DNA of 10,781 nt from Eubacteriaceae bacterium (GCA_031280495.1 JAITGT010000052.1:1-10781); one strand, 5' to 3'; shown: positions 1-6,244, numbered from the stretch's first letter. The notes: a model not told the origin generated them from the letters alone. Program-made: numbers and translations.

Positions 1-473
1 CCTCCCAGATAGGCAACAACCCCGGTTTTCGTTTCCTTTGCAGCGATGACGCCCGCAAAAAATGAGGCTTCTTCGGTGCGAATAGTCATTCGGCACACAT
101 TTGATCCCGGTTCATTCGAGCCAATGCACACAGCAATGGACTCATCGTCTTCGGTTGCGGCGTCCATGAGGGCTTTGTCCGCCGAATAGCTGGTGGCAAA
201 TACCAGGCCGCTTTCCTTTAGAAAGTTTCGGGCATGTTTTTTTAGCTCCGCGTCTGTCTTTGATTTGACGACGGTGTAGGAAAACTGCCTTTCTTTGTTG
301 ATTTCCTCAATCGTTTCCTGCACGCTTTCGGGAAAAGAGGATCCTAGCCCCTGAAGATCCTCCAGATAGGCGACTGATGGCACTATTATTACTTCTTGTT
401 TTGCGCAAGACGCTGAAGCCAGCGCGATCGCGGCGAGCGCGAATAGCGCAATGATTGCATTTTTCTTGAGCAT
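1..473 (-). CDS. BMP-family (PnrA/TmpC-like) substrate-binding lipoprotein, partial
   Basis: The reading frame runs off the left edge of the window; 157 codons from the N-terminus are visible. Residues 1-22 form a signal peptide (MLKK, then an Ala/Leu/Ile-rich core) ending in A-S-A-S-C, a relaxed lipobox of the spirochaetal kind with Cys23 as the likely lipidated residue. The mature part opens with a short strand and, near the cut, shows SFFAGVIAAKETKTG followed by VVAYLGG. This is the 'F.AG..A...' helix and following strand typical of the BMP family (Bmp, PnrA, TmpC), whose known members bind nucleosides or other small ligands at the outer face of a membrane. It starts 17 bases after the related lipoprotein ends, so the two are probably cotranscribed paralogues. 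An AGGAGGA sequence (486-492) overlaps the preceding stop codon. It is 12 bases from ATG 473, while a second in-frame ATG at 485 sits almost on top of it, so the start is ambiguous. The ligand is unknown. Confidence 0.8.
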   Translation of the reverse strand, partial: MLKKNAIIALFALAAIALASASCAKQEVIIVPSVAYLEDLQGLGSSFPESVQETIEEINKERQFSYTVVKSKTDAELKKHARNFLKESGLVFATSYSADKALMDAATEDDESIAVCIGSNEPGSNVCRMTIRTEEASFFAGVIAAKETKTGVVAYLG

Positions 474-490
474 AGTTCGCGGCATTCCTC

Positions 491-1462
491 CTACTGCTGT
501 CTCGTCATTGGGATGTCAAGCGTTCCAAGCTGGCTGTAAACGGAGCGGATCTTTTCCTTAAGCGCTTTTGGAATATAGAAGTCGTCAAGGATTGTATAGG
601 ATACGCATTCGTCGCTGGCGGTGTACCTGCGTATTTGGCCCTTAAAGCGGCCTTCATGGTACTCCTTTGCGATGAGCCCAACCGCCTTGCCAATTTCTTT
701 GTTGACAGTCATGACGCGGGAGGCTGGCTGCGTTGGCAGCGTTGACAGAGTGATAAAGCGGACTGAAGTTCGTTCAAAAGCTGCATACACTTCTGGCCTT
801 TCAGCGATTGAGAACGCTATATCGGCTCCTTGGGCTGTCAAGTTAGTGACGGCTGCCTTAATCTCGTCAGCCGGCATGTCTGTAGGAAAGTACTTGACAA
901 TGGTTTCGATGTTTGGGTTTGCTGCTTTTGCGCCAGCCAAAAACCCGCTTTCATACTCAATAAGGGAAACGTATTCGTTTTCCCCGATAAAAGCGGCTTT
1001 CCCTGCGCTCTTCAAGCCTGCCGCATAACCAGCGATATAGCCCATTTGCTCTTGAGAGAAAAGTGCTGAAAAAATGTTGGGCGAATCCTGCAAACCGTCG
1101 AGGTTCAAATCTCCAGGAGCGTCAATAAGCACAAAATACTCTTCTGGGTATGCCTGCGCAGTTAGTGTCGCAGCGTTTTCCAACTTTGGCGATGATATCA
1201 GTGTGTAAATTGGATGGCTCTTCGCCGCCTTCGCAATGGCATCCATGTATCCGGAAGAAGATGTCGGAACAATGGATTTTGCTTTAAAAGAATACTCTGA
1301 AGCAGCCTCTCTAAGCGCCTCCTCTGCCCACTGGCTGTAGGAGTGATCGTTTGTGCCCTGCTGATCTGTCACAAGCATAACTTGCTTGTCTTTGCGGGAG
1401 CACCCCGCAATTGTCAGCGCGACTGCGAAAGCGGCGGCAAGCGCCCATGCGCGTTTTGCCAC
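491..1462 (-). CDS. BMP-family (PnrA/TmpC-like) substrate-binding lipoprotein
   Basis: This encodes 323 residues, close to the usual BMP-family length. From the GTG start at 1462 the protein begins MAKRAW, has a hydrophobic core, and reaches the lipobox T-I-A-G-C with Cys21 as the lipid anchor. AGAGG lies about 8 bases before this GTG. A longer frame from TTG 1504 overlaps the trxB stop codon but would place 14 polar residues before the signal peptide, so I prefer GTG. Around residues 31-50 is a D..GTNDHSYSQWA segment matching the ligand-pocket start of PnrA/TmpC proteins. At about 135-146 is FSQEQMGYIAGY, the family's most recognisable helix. Family members bind purine nucleosides or related compounds and usually feed an ABC importer, but no permease or ATPase is visible here. 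The gene follows trxB by 34 bases and precedes a second BMP lipoprotein by 17. The ligand cannot be read from the sequence. Confidence 0.88.
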   Translation of the reverse strand: MAKRAWALAAAFAVALTIAGCSRKDKQVMLVTDQQGTNDHSYSQWAEEALREAASEYSFKAKSIVPTSSSGYMDAIAKAAKSHPIYTLISSPKLENAATLTAQAYPEEYFVLIDAPGDLNLDGLQDSPNIFSALFSQEQMGYIAGYAAGLKSAGKAAFIGENEYVSLIEYESGFLAGAKAANPNIETIVKYFPTDMPADEIKAAVTNLTAQGADIAFSIAERPEVYAAFERTSVRFITLSTLPTQPASRVMTVNKEIGKAVGLIAKEYHEGRFKGQIRRYTASDECVSYTILDDFYIPKALKEKIRSVYSQLGTLDIPMTRQQ

Positions 1463-1496
1463 AATTGCCGCCTCTCTGGAGCTGTCTTTCCCGAGC

Positions 1497-2420
1497 CTAC
1501 TCAAGCCCGGACAAAAACTTTTCCGCCTCCACTCCAGCCACAGCGCCGTCAGATACTGCTGTGATCACTTGCCTGAGCGGCTTTTTTCGAACATCGCCCG
1601 CAGCGTACAGCCCACGAGTGGAGGTCTGCATCTTTTCGTTTGTAATTATATAGCCATCGGGGTCTGTTTCAACAAGATTCGAGAAGTTGGCGGAATATGG
1701 CGCCATGCCGGCAAAAATAAAAACTCCGTCCATTGAGTAGCGCTCAGTCTCACCGGTCTTGTTGTCTTTTGCCGTGAACCCCGAGACCTTTGCCTCGCCA
1801 TCAATAGACAAGATTGTTTTGTCCATAAGAAACCGAATCTTTGGGTTGCCTTCAATATGGCGCTGCACAGCAGCTGAAGCGCGAAGCTGGTCCCTGCGAT
1901 GAACGATAGAGACTTCGCTTGCGAATTTCGCCAGGTAGGCGGCTTCTTTTATTGCAGTATCTCCCCCGCCGATGACTGCGACCCTTTTATTGCGGAAAAA
2001 GCCGGCATCGCATGTGGCGCAGTACGAAACCCCCCTTCCCCGAAGTTCTTTTTCGCCGGGAATGCCTAAAAGGCGGCTAAATGTCCCCGTGGCAATAATG
2101 GCAGCTCTTGCATAGATTTCTTCAGAATAGTCAAGCTTTGCGGTAAAGCCGCTCCCTGACGCCTCGAGGGATCCGATTGTGTCAAGTATGAATTCGGCGC
2201 CTGCCTCTTCTGCCTGTTCGCGCATTCTGTCTGTGATGGATATGCCTGTTGCGCCTGGGGCTGAGCCTGGGTAATTGTCCACCTCTGTCGTTGTGGTGAT
2301 TAAGCCGCCTACAACCTCTTTTTCCACGACTACGGCCTTAAGCAGCGCCCGAGCGGCGTATAGTGCGGCGGAAAGGCCAGCAGGCCCGGCTCCGACAATT
2401 GCAACGTCGCATGTTCTCAT
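1497..2420 (-). CDS. trxB: Thioredoxin reductase (NADPH)
   Basis: This 307-residue flavoprotein transfers electrons from NADPH through FAD to the thioredoxin disulfide in the cytoplasm. Its length and architecture match low-molecular-weight bacterial TrxB. The FAD-binding GAGPAG is at residues 10-15, the redox-active C134-A-T-C137 sits in the expected position, the NADPH-binding GGGDTA is at 151-156 with HRR at 174-176 (2'-phosphate recognition), and the C-terminal FAD motif YAAGDVR is present. Two adjacent ATGs are possible. GGGAGG lies 8 bases from ATG 2420 but only 2 bases from ATG 2426, so 2420 is chosen; an upstream extension of the frame to 2657 has no family similarity. It follows the trmL-like gene after 158 bases and is followed closely by the lipoprotein genes. 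Nothing in it looks damaged. Confidence 0.95.
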   Translation of the reverse strand: MRTCDVAIVGAGPAGLSAALYAARALLKAVVVEKEVVGGLITTTTEVDNYPGSAPGATGISITDRMREQAEEAGAEFILDTIGSLEASGSGFTAKLDYSEEIYARAAIIATGTFSRLLGIPGEKELRGRGVSYCATCDAGFFRNKRVAVIGGGDTAIKEAAYLAKFASEVSIVHRRDQLRASAAVQRHIEGNPKIRFLMDKTILSIDGEAKVSGFTAKDNKTGETERYSMDGVFIFAGMAPYSANFSNLVETDPDGYIITNEKMQTSTRGLYAAGDVRKKPLRQVITAVSDGAVAGVEAEKFLSGLE

Positions 2421-2578
2421 TTTCATTTCCTCCCATTTTGAGGGGGCAGGGTCTATGCCACAGCCTAGCGCATTGCCCATGCAGGCCTCAAAGATCGTCC
2501 AGCTATTGTTTCGGGCTCCCCCTACAGGCGCACAACTCGCGCGAAAAGCAACATCTGCACTGGGTTGGCGGGAAGAGG

Positions 2579-3046
2579 CTAGCGCAAACCGCCGAAAGAG
2601 CTTTGCCGCAGAGCTTCGTAAAGGATGACGGCAGCTGCGTTTCCAAGGTTGAGGCACCTTGCCCGTTTGTCCGGCAGCATGGGAATGCGAAGCCTCATGC
2701 CCGAAAAGCTGTCGTAAATATGCCTGGGAAGCCCAGAAGTCTCGTTCCCGAAAAGGAAAAAATCGCCGTCCCGAAACTTACTGTCCGCATAGCTTTTTTC
2801 CGCTTTGGACGAAATTGCATATATCCGCTCAGGGTTGTGTTCGCGCATGAATTCTTCAAATGTCGAGTATTCTCGGAGAATAAGGAAGTCCCAGTAGTCC
2901 AATCCCGCCCGCTTGATGTTTTTGTCTGTAAGCATGAAGCCGTAGGGGCGAATCAAGTGAAGGGCAGTGCCCGTAACTGCGCACGTCCTTGCGATATTTC
3001 CAGTATTTTGAGGAATTTCGGGCTCATACAGAACTATATGAAACAT
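2579..3046 (-). CDS. trmL: tRNA (cytidine/uridine-34-2'-O)-methyltransferase, SPOUT family
   Basis: This encodes 155 residues, the usual size of TrmL (YibK), a SPOUT-fold enzyme that methylates the 2'-OH of the wobble nucleotide 34 in certain tRNA-Leu using S-adenosylmethionine. The start MFHIVLYEPEIPQNTGNIAR is nearly the family signature, with the conserved Arg20. The trefoil-knot SAM site is seen as GNETSGLP (100-107), IPMLP (121-125) and NLGNAAAVILYE (133-144). The last motif is often NLS/NAV in relatives, so Gly replaces the usual Ser, a modest deviation. ATG 3046 has AGAGG 7-8 bases upstream; the in-frame extension to 3091 adds non-conserved residues and crosses a promoter-like -10, so it is rejected. 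It is the first gene of the minus-strand set and probably leads the transcript into trxB. Confidence 0.93.
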   Translation of the reverse strand: MFHIVLYEPEIPQNTGNIARTCAVTGTALHLIRPYGFMLTDKNIKRAGLDYWDFLILREYSTFEEFMREHNPERIYAISSKAEKSYADSKFRDGDFFLFGNETSGLPRHIYDSFSGMRLRIPMLPDKRARCLNLGNAAAVILYEALRQSSFGGLR

Positions 3047-3062
3047 AGGTTTGCCTCTTTGC

Positions 3063-3091
3063 ATTATAACAAAACAGCGCTTCGCATGCAA
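3063..3091 (-). promoter_or_regulatory. Candidate sigma-70 promoter for trmL
   Basis: On the minus strand, TTGCAT (3091-3086) and a perfect TATAAT (3068-3063) are separated by 17 bases, 17 bases upstream of the trmL ATG. The -35 matches only in TTG. The predicted start site would fall next to the ribosome binding site, giving a very short leader, which lowers confidence. Confidence 0.4.
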
Positions 3092-3096
3092 TTTTC

Positions 3097-3113
3097 TGGC
3101 AGAGATTCTGCCA
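3097..3113. promoter_or_regulatory. 17-bp dyad, possible operator
   Basis: TGGCAGA-GAT-TCTGCCA is a perfect 7+7 inverted repeat with a 3-base centre. It lies immediately upstream of the candidate trmL -35 and between the divergent trmL and small-ORF/methyltransferase units. Its size and symmetry suit a dimeric repressor or activator site; which regulator binds is unknown. Confidence 0.4.
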
Positions 3114-3137
3114 TCCCCAAATGGAGGGCAAAGAGAG

Positions 3138-3165
3138 ATGCAGCTGCCTCAAGGCAGGGCTGCAT
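3138..3165 (+). promoter_or_regulatory. Strong imperfect hairpin in divergent intergenic region
   Basis: ATGCAGC (3138-3144) pairs with GCTGCAT (3159-3165) and TGCC (3145-3148) with GGCA (3153-3156), closing a TCAA loop and leaving a GG bulge at 3157-3158. There is no uridine tract directly after it on either strand, so it is not a standard terminator. It may be a leader structure or a DNA-level site upstream of the 3232 gene. Confidence 0.35.
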
Positions 3166-3231
3166 GCGTGTTTTGGCTATAAATAAATATTTTGCAGTTT
3201 TGCGCTCGACTTTTCGGAAAAAGGAGGGCGC

Positions 3232-3402
3232 ATGCTGAGTTGCGGGCTGATCCCGGCAATCTCCGCAGCGGCTGCGCTGCTTGCGGCTTCCAGCGCGGCG
3301 CCAGGCATGCTTTTGCGCAATGCGTTTCCTCTTGCAGGCTTCCCGCTATTTGCTACAGTTTATAGTTTGGCATTTGCGCGCCATTGGGCGGTGCGGCTAT
3401 AA
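3232..3402 (+). CDS. Small hydrophobic protein, 56 residues, unrecognised
   Basis: An ATG at 3232 stands 4 bases after AAGGAGGG (3221-3228), one of the best ribosome binding sites in the window. It opens a 56-codon frame ending with TAA at 3400-3402. The product starts MLSCGLIPAISAAAALL and continues with a second hydrophobic stretch around residues 31-48 (AFPLAGFPLFATVYSLAF), ending with the basic tail ARHWAVRL. This suggests a one- or two-pass membrane peptide, or a signal-like leader. The last A of the stop codon is the first A of the methyltransferase ATG (TAATG), which implies translational coupling. No family is recognised. An alternative is that translation of this frame mainly serves to deliver ribosomes to the downstream gene. 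The coding call rests on the ribosome binding site, the coupling and the composition. Confidence 0.6.
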   Translation: MLSCGLIPAISAAAALLAASSAAPGMLLRNAFPLAGFPLFATVYSLAFARHWAVRL

Positions 3403-4139
3403 TGCTTACAGGGTGGCTAATGAATAGAGGCCAGATTGCAAATGTTTACGACAAAGCGTCGATTGCAGTGCGAATATGCCAAAAAAACGGCCGCATTCCC
3501 GCATCGTTTGGGACTGTTCGCTTGACGCAGCACCTCAAGCTGGCGGCAGGCGAAATTGCAGTTGACGTTGGCTGCGGAGCAGGGGCTGAGACGCTTGAGG
3601 CAAGCCTGGCAGTGGGCCCGACAGGCTTTGCCTACGGAATCGATATTTCGCCCGGCATGCTGGAAGCGGCAGAGAATAGGCGGAATTTGTCCTGCATCCG
3701 AAACGCGTCTTTCCTTCTGGGAACTGCTGAGCGCCTTCCTCTTCAGAGCGGGGTAGCGGATGTTTTGTTTACAAATGCGCAGCTAAGCCTCTGCGAAGAC
3801 ATGCAGAGGGTTATTGCAGAGGGAGCTCGCGCCCTTAAGGCAGGCGGGCGCGCCGTCCATGCGGATCTTGTGAGAGCAAAGGAGCTGCAGGAATGGGAAT
3901 GGGGCGCGCTTCACCGCACAGCAGGATGCGTTAACGGATCTTCTGATCCAGGCGTCTATTTGGATAGCTTTAGGCGCGCCGGATTCTGCAATGTGCGCAT
4001 TGCGCTGCTTGCGCCATATCCTTATGAAGCGCTTGAATCAATGGCGTCTGCGCGAGGGGTGGATGAATTAAAAAAAATAAGCCGCGCCAAAGTGGAAGGC
4101 GCCTTGGCGGCGGCTGTATTCACTATGCAGAAAGCTTGA
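3402..4139 (+). CDS. Class I SAM-dependent methyltransferase, ArsM/UbiE-like
   Basis: This encodes 245 residues from ATG 3402. The Rossmann SAM motif I VDVGCGAG is at 54-61, and the acidic motif II residue Asp81 lies in GIDISPGML. A GTAERLPL segment (107-114) precedes the ADVLFTNAQLSL strand (119-130), and RALKAGG (143-149) is the standard post-motif helix. The region HRTAGCVNGSS (171-181) followed by a YLDSFRRAGF helix resembles arsenite S-adenosylmethionine methyltransferases (ArsM), where a Cys at this place binds As(III). Cys26, Cys176 and Cys196 are possible ligands, but the full ArsM cysteine set is not evident, so the substrate is unassigned. ATG 3420 with AGGGTGG 3 bases before it is an alternative start, and a TTG at 3384 opens the frame further. 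The TAATG overlap with the upstream small gene favours 3402. The gene converges on the URO-D-like gene with only 5 bases between the stop codons. Confidence 0.85.
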   Translation: MLTGWLMNRGQIANVYDKASIAVRICQKNGRIPASFGTVRLTQHLKLAAGEIAVDVGCGAGAETLEASLAVGPTGFAYGIDISPGMLEAAENRRNLSCIRNASFLLGTAERLPLQSGVADVLFTNAQLSLCEDMQRVIAEGARALKAGGRAVHADLVRAKELQEWEWGALHRTAGCVNGSSDPGVYLDSFRRAGFCNVRIALLAPYPYEALESMASARGVDELKKISRAKVEGALAAAVFTMQKA

Positions 4140-4150
4140 AAGCTTTAGTG
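4121..4150. repeat. Inverted repeat at a convergent gene junction
   Basis: AAAGCTT-GA-AAGCTTT (4131-4146) is a perfect 7+7 repeat spanning the two convergent stop codons, and CACT (4121-4124) can extend the stem with AGTG (4147-4150) around a six-base bulge. It lacks long T tracts, so any bidirectional termination role is a guess. Confidence 0.35.
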
Positions 4151-5125
4151 CCTCTTATACCAATCTTTTGCGTAGTCAAAGTAGAAGTCCTTAATGATTT
4201 CGCCTTTTCGCTGCACTTCTGGATCATCCATGCGGCCGTTGGCCATAGCCATAAACCCAAATCCGCCGCCAGGTGCAAATGTGTCCACATATTTTGCCAG
4301 AGCGTCTTTGAGATCCTGGTCCGTTTCATATTCGATGGACGGATCCCAGCAGCCTTCCAAGCAAAGCCTGCCAACATATTTCTTCTTTATGGCAACGCAG
4401 TCATTGGATGTCTGAACGGGGTTCCACGAAGTTATGCCCAGTTCAAGCCAGTCATCAATGAACTGTTCAGATTTCCCGCAGTCATGCCGATCAATTTTTG
4501 CGCCATTCTCAAGGGCAATGTCTGCGTGGAGTTTATGGAAAGGCTTGAATATTTTGCGATACATGTCCAGTGAGAAGAAAGGCGCACGGTACGCTGCGTC
4601 GTCGTCCATCAAGAAGTAGACGTCTGGCTTAAGGTAATGGAACTGCTTTTTGAGCACCATTGTGTAGAATTTTGATATGTGCTCAAGAAGGGCGACAACG
4701 GCGTCTGTTTCCTCGAACATGGCTGTCAGTGCCCCAGTAAAGCCCATCAGGCTGACAAGTGTGAGAAAGTAGTCTCCGCTGTCTACTGCAACAGCAAACT
4801 GGCTTCGATCCACGCCTTCGAGCATTTTTTTGTAATAGCCTTCCCAATCGCGATCCGAAACGTCGCGGATCTTTAGCTGTTCCGGCCATTTGCTAATGTC
4901 GTCAATGATGATTTTGCCTGGCGCTGGCATTGCGCCAAACATGTTTTCCGGGCTTCCCACATACTCTACGCCAAGGGCAGTGACGATAGGGCCGTCCGGG
5001 GCAGACTGGGGAGTAAGAAGCTCCTCCTTAATGGGGGCGGAATAAGGCTCGTAAAATGAGGGGATGTATTCCGGCACCTCCAAGCTCAGCATCTTTAGGT
5101 AATTCTCTTTTGGCGTCAAAGCCAT
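4145..5125 (-). CDS. URO-D/MtaA-superfamily protein, likely corrinoid-linked methyltransferase
   Basis: This encodes 326 residues of the uroporphyrinogen decarboxylase-like TIM-barrel superfamily. It begins MALTPKENYLKMLSLEVPEYIP, the usual N-terminal helix of the methyltransferase branch. His214-x-Cys216 (DRHDCG) and Cys259 (LEGCWD) give the H-x-C...C zinc arrangement known from MtaA/MtbA-type enzymes, which activate a thiol acceptor such as coenzyme M or a related thiol and take a methyl group from a corrinoid protein. NPVQ at about 235-238 follows as in these relatives. This makes heme-pathway decarboxylation unlikely. AAGGAGG lies 7 bases before ATG 5125; the 32-residue upstream extension of the frame is cysteine-rich but unconserved. 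No corrinoid protein or methyltransferase partner is adjacent, so the methyl donor (for example an O-demethylation substrate or a methylamine) is unknown. The gene appears monocistronic with its own promoter at 5225-5253. Confidence 0.88.
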   Translation of the reverse strand: MALTPKENYLKMLSLEVPEYIPSFYEPYSAPIKEELLTPQSAPDGPIVTALGVEYVGSPENMFGAMPAPGKIIIDDISKWPEQLKIRDVSDRDWEGYYKKMLEGVDRSQFAVAVDSGDYFLTLVSLMGFTGALTAMFEETDAVVALLEHISKFYTMVLKKQFHYLKPDVYFLMDDDAAYRAPFFSLDMYRKIFKPFHKLHADIALENGAKIDRHDCGKSEQFIDDWLELGITSWNPVQTSNDCVAIKKKYVGRLCLEGCWDPSIEYETDQDLKDALAKYVDTFAPGGGFGFMAMANGRMDDPEVQRKGEIIKDFYFDYAKDWYKRH

Positions 5126-5224
5126 CGCTGCTCCTCCTTGTCCATTGCAGCTTAAGCCGCAAGTCCAATCCCGAGCCTGCCAACCGCACTTGATGCAGGA
5201 ATCGGGCAAAACTTTAGTCAAGTC

Positions 5225-5253
5225 ATTTTATCAAATATTGAGCAAATCTGCAA
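5225..5253 (-). promoter_or_regulatory. Candidate sigma-70 promoter for the URO-D-like gene
   Basis: On the minus strand, TTGCAG (5253-5248) and TAAAAT (5230-5225) are separated by exactly 17 bases. The predicted start is near 5218, giving an untranslated leader of about 90 bases before ATG 5125. The rest of the 5126-5517 gap shows no convincing gene. Confidence 0.5.
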
Positions 5254-5390
5254 CCAAAAGGAATAGCGCTGTCAGTGATGATTGCCTTTTTCGCTGCATG
5301 TCATGCCATAGAAATTTGTGCGATAGAGGCGCAAAGAATATTTTGCGCTGCTGCCCATGCGCGTTGCCTTCCTCGTTTCTGCGCCAATTC

Positions 5391-5402
5391 GCCCTGCAGG
5401 GC
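5391..5402. promoter_or_regulatory. 12-bp perfect palindrome upstream of the GH25 promoter
   Basis: GCCCTGCAGGGC is a perfect palindrome flanked by a partial outer repeat (GCGCC at 5381-5385 with GGCGC at 5400-5404). It ends 19 bases before the candidate -35 of the lysozyme gene, a position suited to a regulator. No known regulator's site is recognised. Confidence 0.25.
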
Positions 5403-5421
5403 GCAAACTATGCCATATGTT

Positions 5422-5450
5422 TTAACATTTTGCCAAAATGCGCATATTCT
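5422..5450 (+). promoter_or_regulatory. Candidate sigma-70 promoter for the GH25 gene
   Basis: TTAACA (5422-5427, one mismatch to TTGACA) and TATTCT (5445-5450) are 17 bases apart. The transcript would start near 5457, about 60 bases before ATG 5518, and carry a small AGCGGG/CCCGCT hairpin (5467-5487) in its leader. Confidence 0.4.
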
Positions 5451-5517
5451 GTGTAGGGGAATGGAAAGCGGGGGCAGCCGGCCCGCTCAAGCCCTTTGAG
5501 AGGAGCGTACAGCAGCA

Positions 5518-6156
5518 ATGAGCATTAGCATGAAGGGAATTGACGTTTCCACCTTTCAAAAAAGCGTAAAATGGCCAGAAGTAAAGGAAGCGGGCATTGA
5601 GTTTGCCATCCTGCGCGAAGGGTATGGGCAGGGAAGCAAAGACGCGATGTTTGAGTCGCACTACACCGGGGCAAAGAAGGCGGGCATCCCGATTGGCGCA
5701 TACCATTACACTTATTCGCTAACCGTGCAGCAGGCTGTCAACGAGGCCAAAGCCTGCATGAAAAATATAGCTGGCCGCACGCTGGAGTTTCCTGTCTACT
5801 ATGACATCGAGACTTCTTCGATTGAGAAGCTTTCAAAGAAAGCGATTACAGACATGATCATAGCTTTCTGCTCGACCATTGAGAAGGAGGGCTATTTTGC
5901 GGGCGTTTACGCGAATACGAATTGGCTAAGGACCAAAATGAACCTTTCGGAACTTGAAGGCCGCTTTACGATTTGGCAAGCGGACTATCGAGCAAAGCCA
6001 GACAATGCAATAAAGAGAGATATTTTGCAATACAGCTCAAAAGGGCAAATTAAGGGGATAGCCGGCGATGTTGATCTAGACACCTGCACGAGGGATTTCC
6101 CGTCCACTATTAAGAGAGTAGGGCTGAACGGCTACAAAAAGCCTGCCTCTGCTTAA
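5518..6156 (+). CDS. GH25 family lysozyme (N-acetylmuramidase)
   Basis: This encodes 212 residues forming a complete glycoside hydrolase family 25 barrel, which cleaves the beta-1,4 bond between N-acetylmuramic acid and N-acetylglucosamine in peptidoglycan. The start motif KGIDVS contains Asp9. The catalytic pair D-x-E is Asp96/Glu98 in PVYYDIET, after the GAYHYTYS strand (60-67). WQADY (153-157) and QYSSKGQIKGIAGDVDLD (171-188) complete the active-site rim. The C-terminal GLNGYKK is a frequent ending of clostridial and phage GH25 enzymes, which suggests transfer from that source. There is no signal peptide, no cell-wall-binding domain and no neighbouring holin. Export would need another route, or the gene is a phage endolysin relic, or it acts on engulfed or lysed cells. 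AGGAG (5501-5505) is 12 bases before ATG 5518, rather far; ATG 5530 is an alternative start without a better site. Confidence 0.92.
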   Translation: MSISMKGIDVSTFQKSVKWPEVKEAGIEFAILREGYGQGSKDAMFESHYTGAKKAGIPIGAYHYTYSLTVQQAVNEAKACMKNIAGRTLEFPVYYDIETSSIEKLSKKAITDMIIAFCSTIEKEGYFAGVYANTNWLRTKMNLSELEGRFTIWQADYRAKPDNAIKRDILQYSSKGQIKGIAGDVDLDTCTRDFPSTIKRVGLNGYKKPASA

Positions 6157-6194
6157 TTGCGCCCTGTGCAAGGCAATGCGGCGGCAGTGAAATT

Positions 6195-6244
6195 TGCCAG
6201 CGCCTGAAAACAAGCCATTGCTTAGGCGCTGGCACGCGCAATGG
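6195..6244 (+). other. Intergenic hairpin with possible H-type pseudoknot
   Basis: TGCCAGCGCCT (6195-6205) pairs perfectly with AGGCGCTGGCA (6224-6234), an 11-bp stem. Loop bases CCATTGC (6215-6221) are complementary to GCAATGG (6238-6244) just 3' of the stem, which allows an H-type pseudoknot; alternatively AAGC and GCTT close a small inner hairpin in the loop. No T tract follows, so it is a poor intrinsic terminator. It lies 38 bases after the GH25 stop codon. Confidence 0.45.

Noticed and set aside
2497..2657. N-terminal extension of trxB to 2657
   Set aside because: The added residues have no TrxB similarity and overlap the trmL end, and GGGAGG is well placed for ATG 2420.
2363..3238. 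Long 291-codon plus-strand frame opposite trmL and the trxB upstream region
   Set aside because: It is the antisense shadow of trmL; the translated sequence is Arg/Pro/Cys-rich without family similarity, while trmL is unmistakable.
5145..5517. Cysteine-rich plus-strand frames before the lysozyme gene
   Set aside because: They have no ribosome binding site, irregular composition and no similarity; the region is better explained by two promoters and a palindrome.
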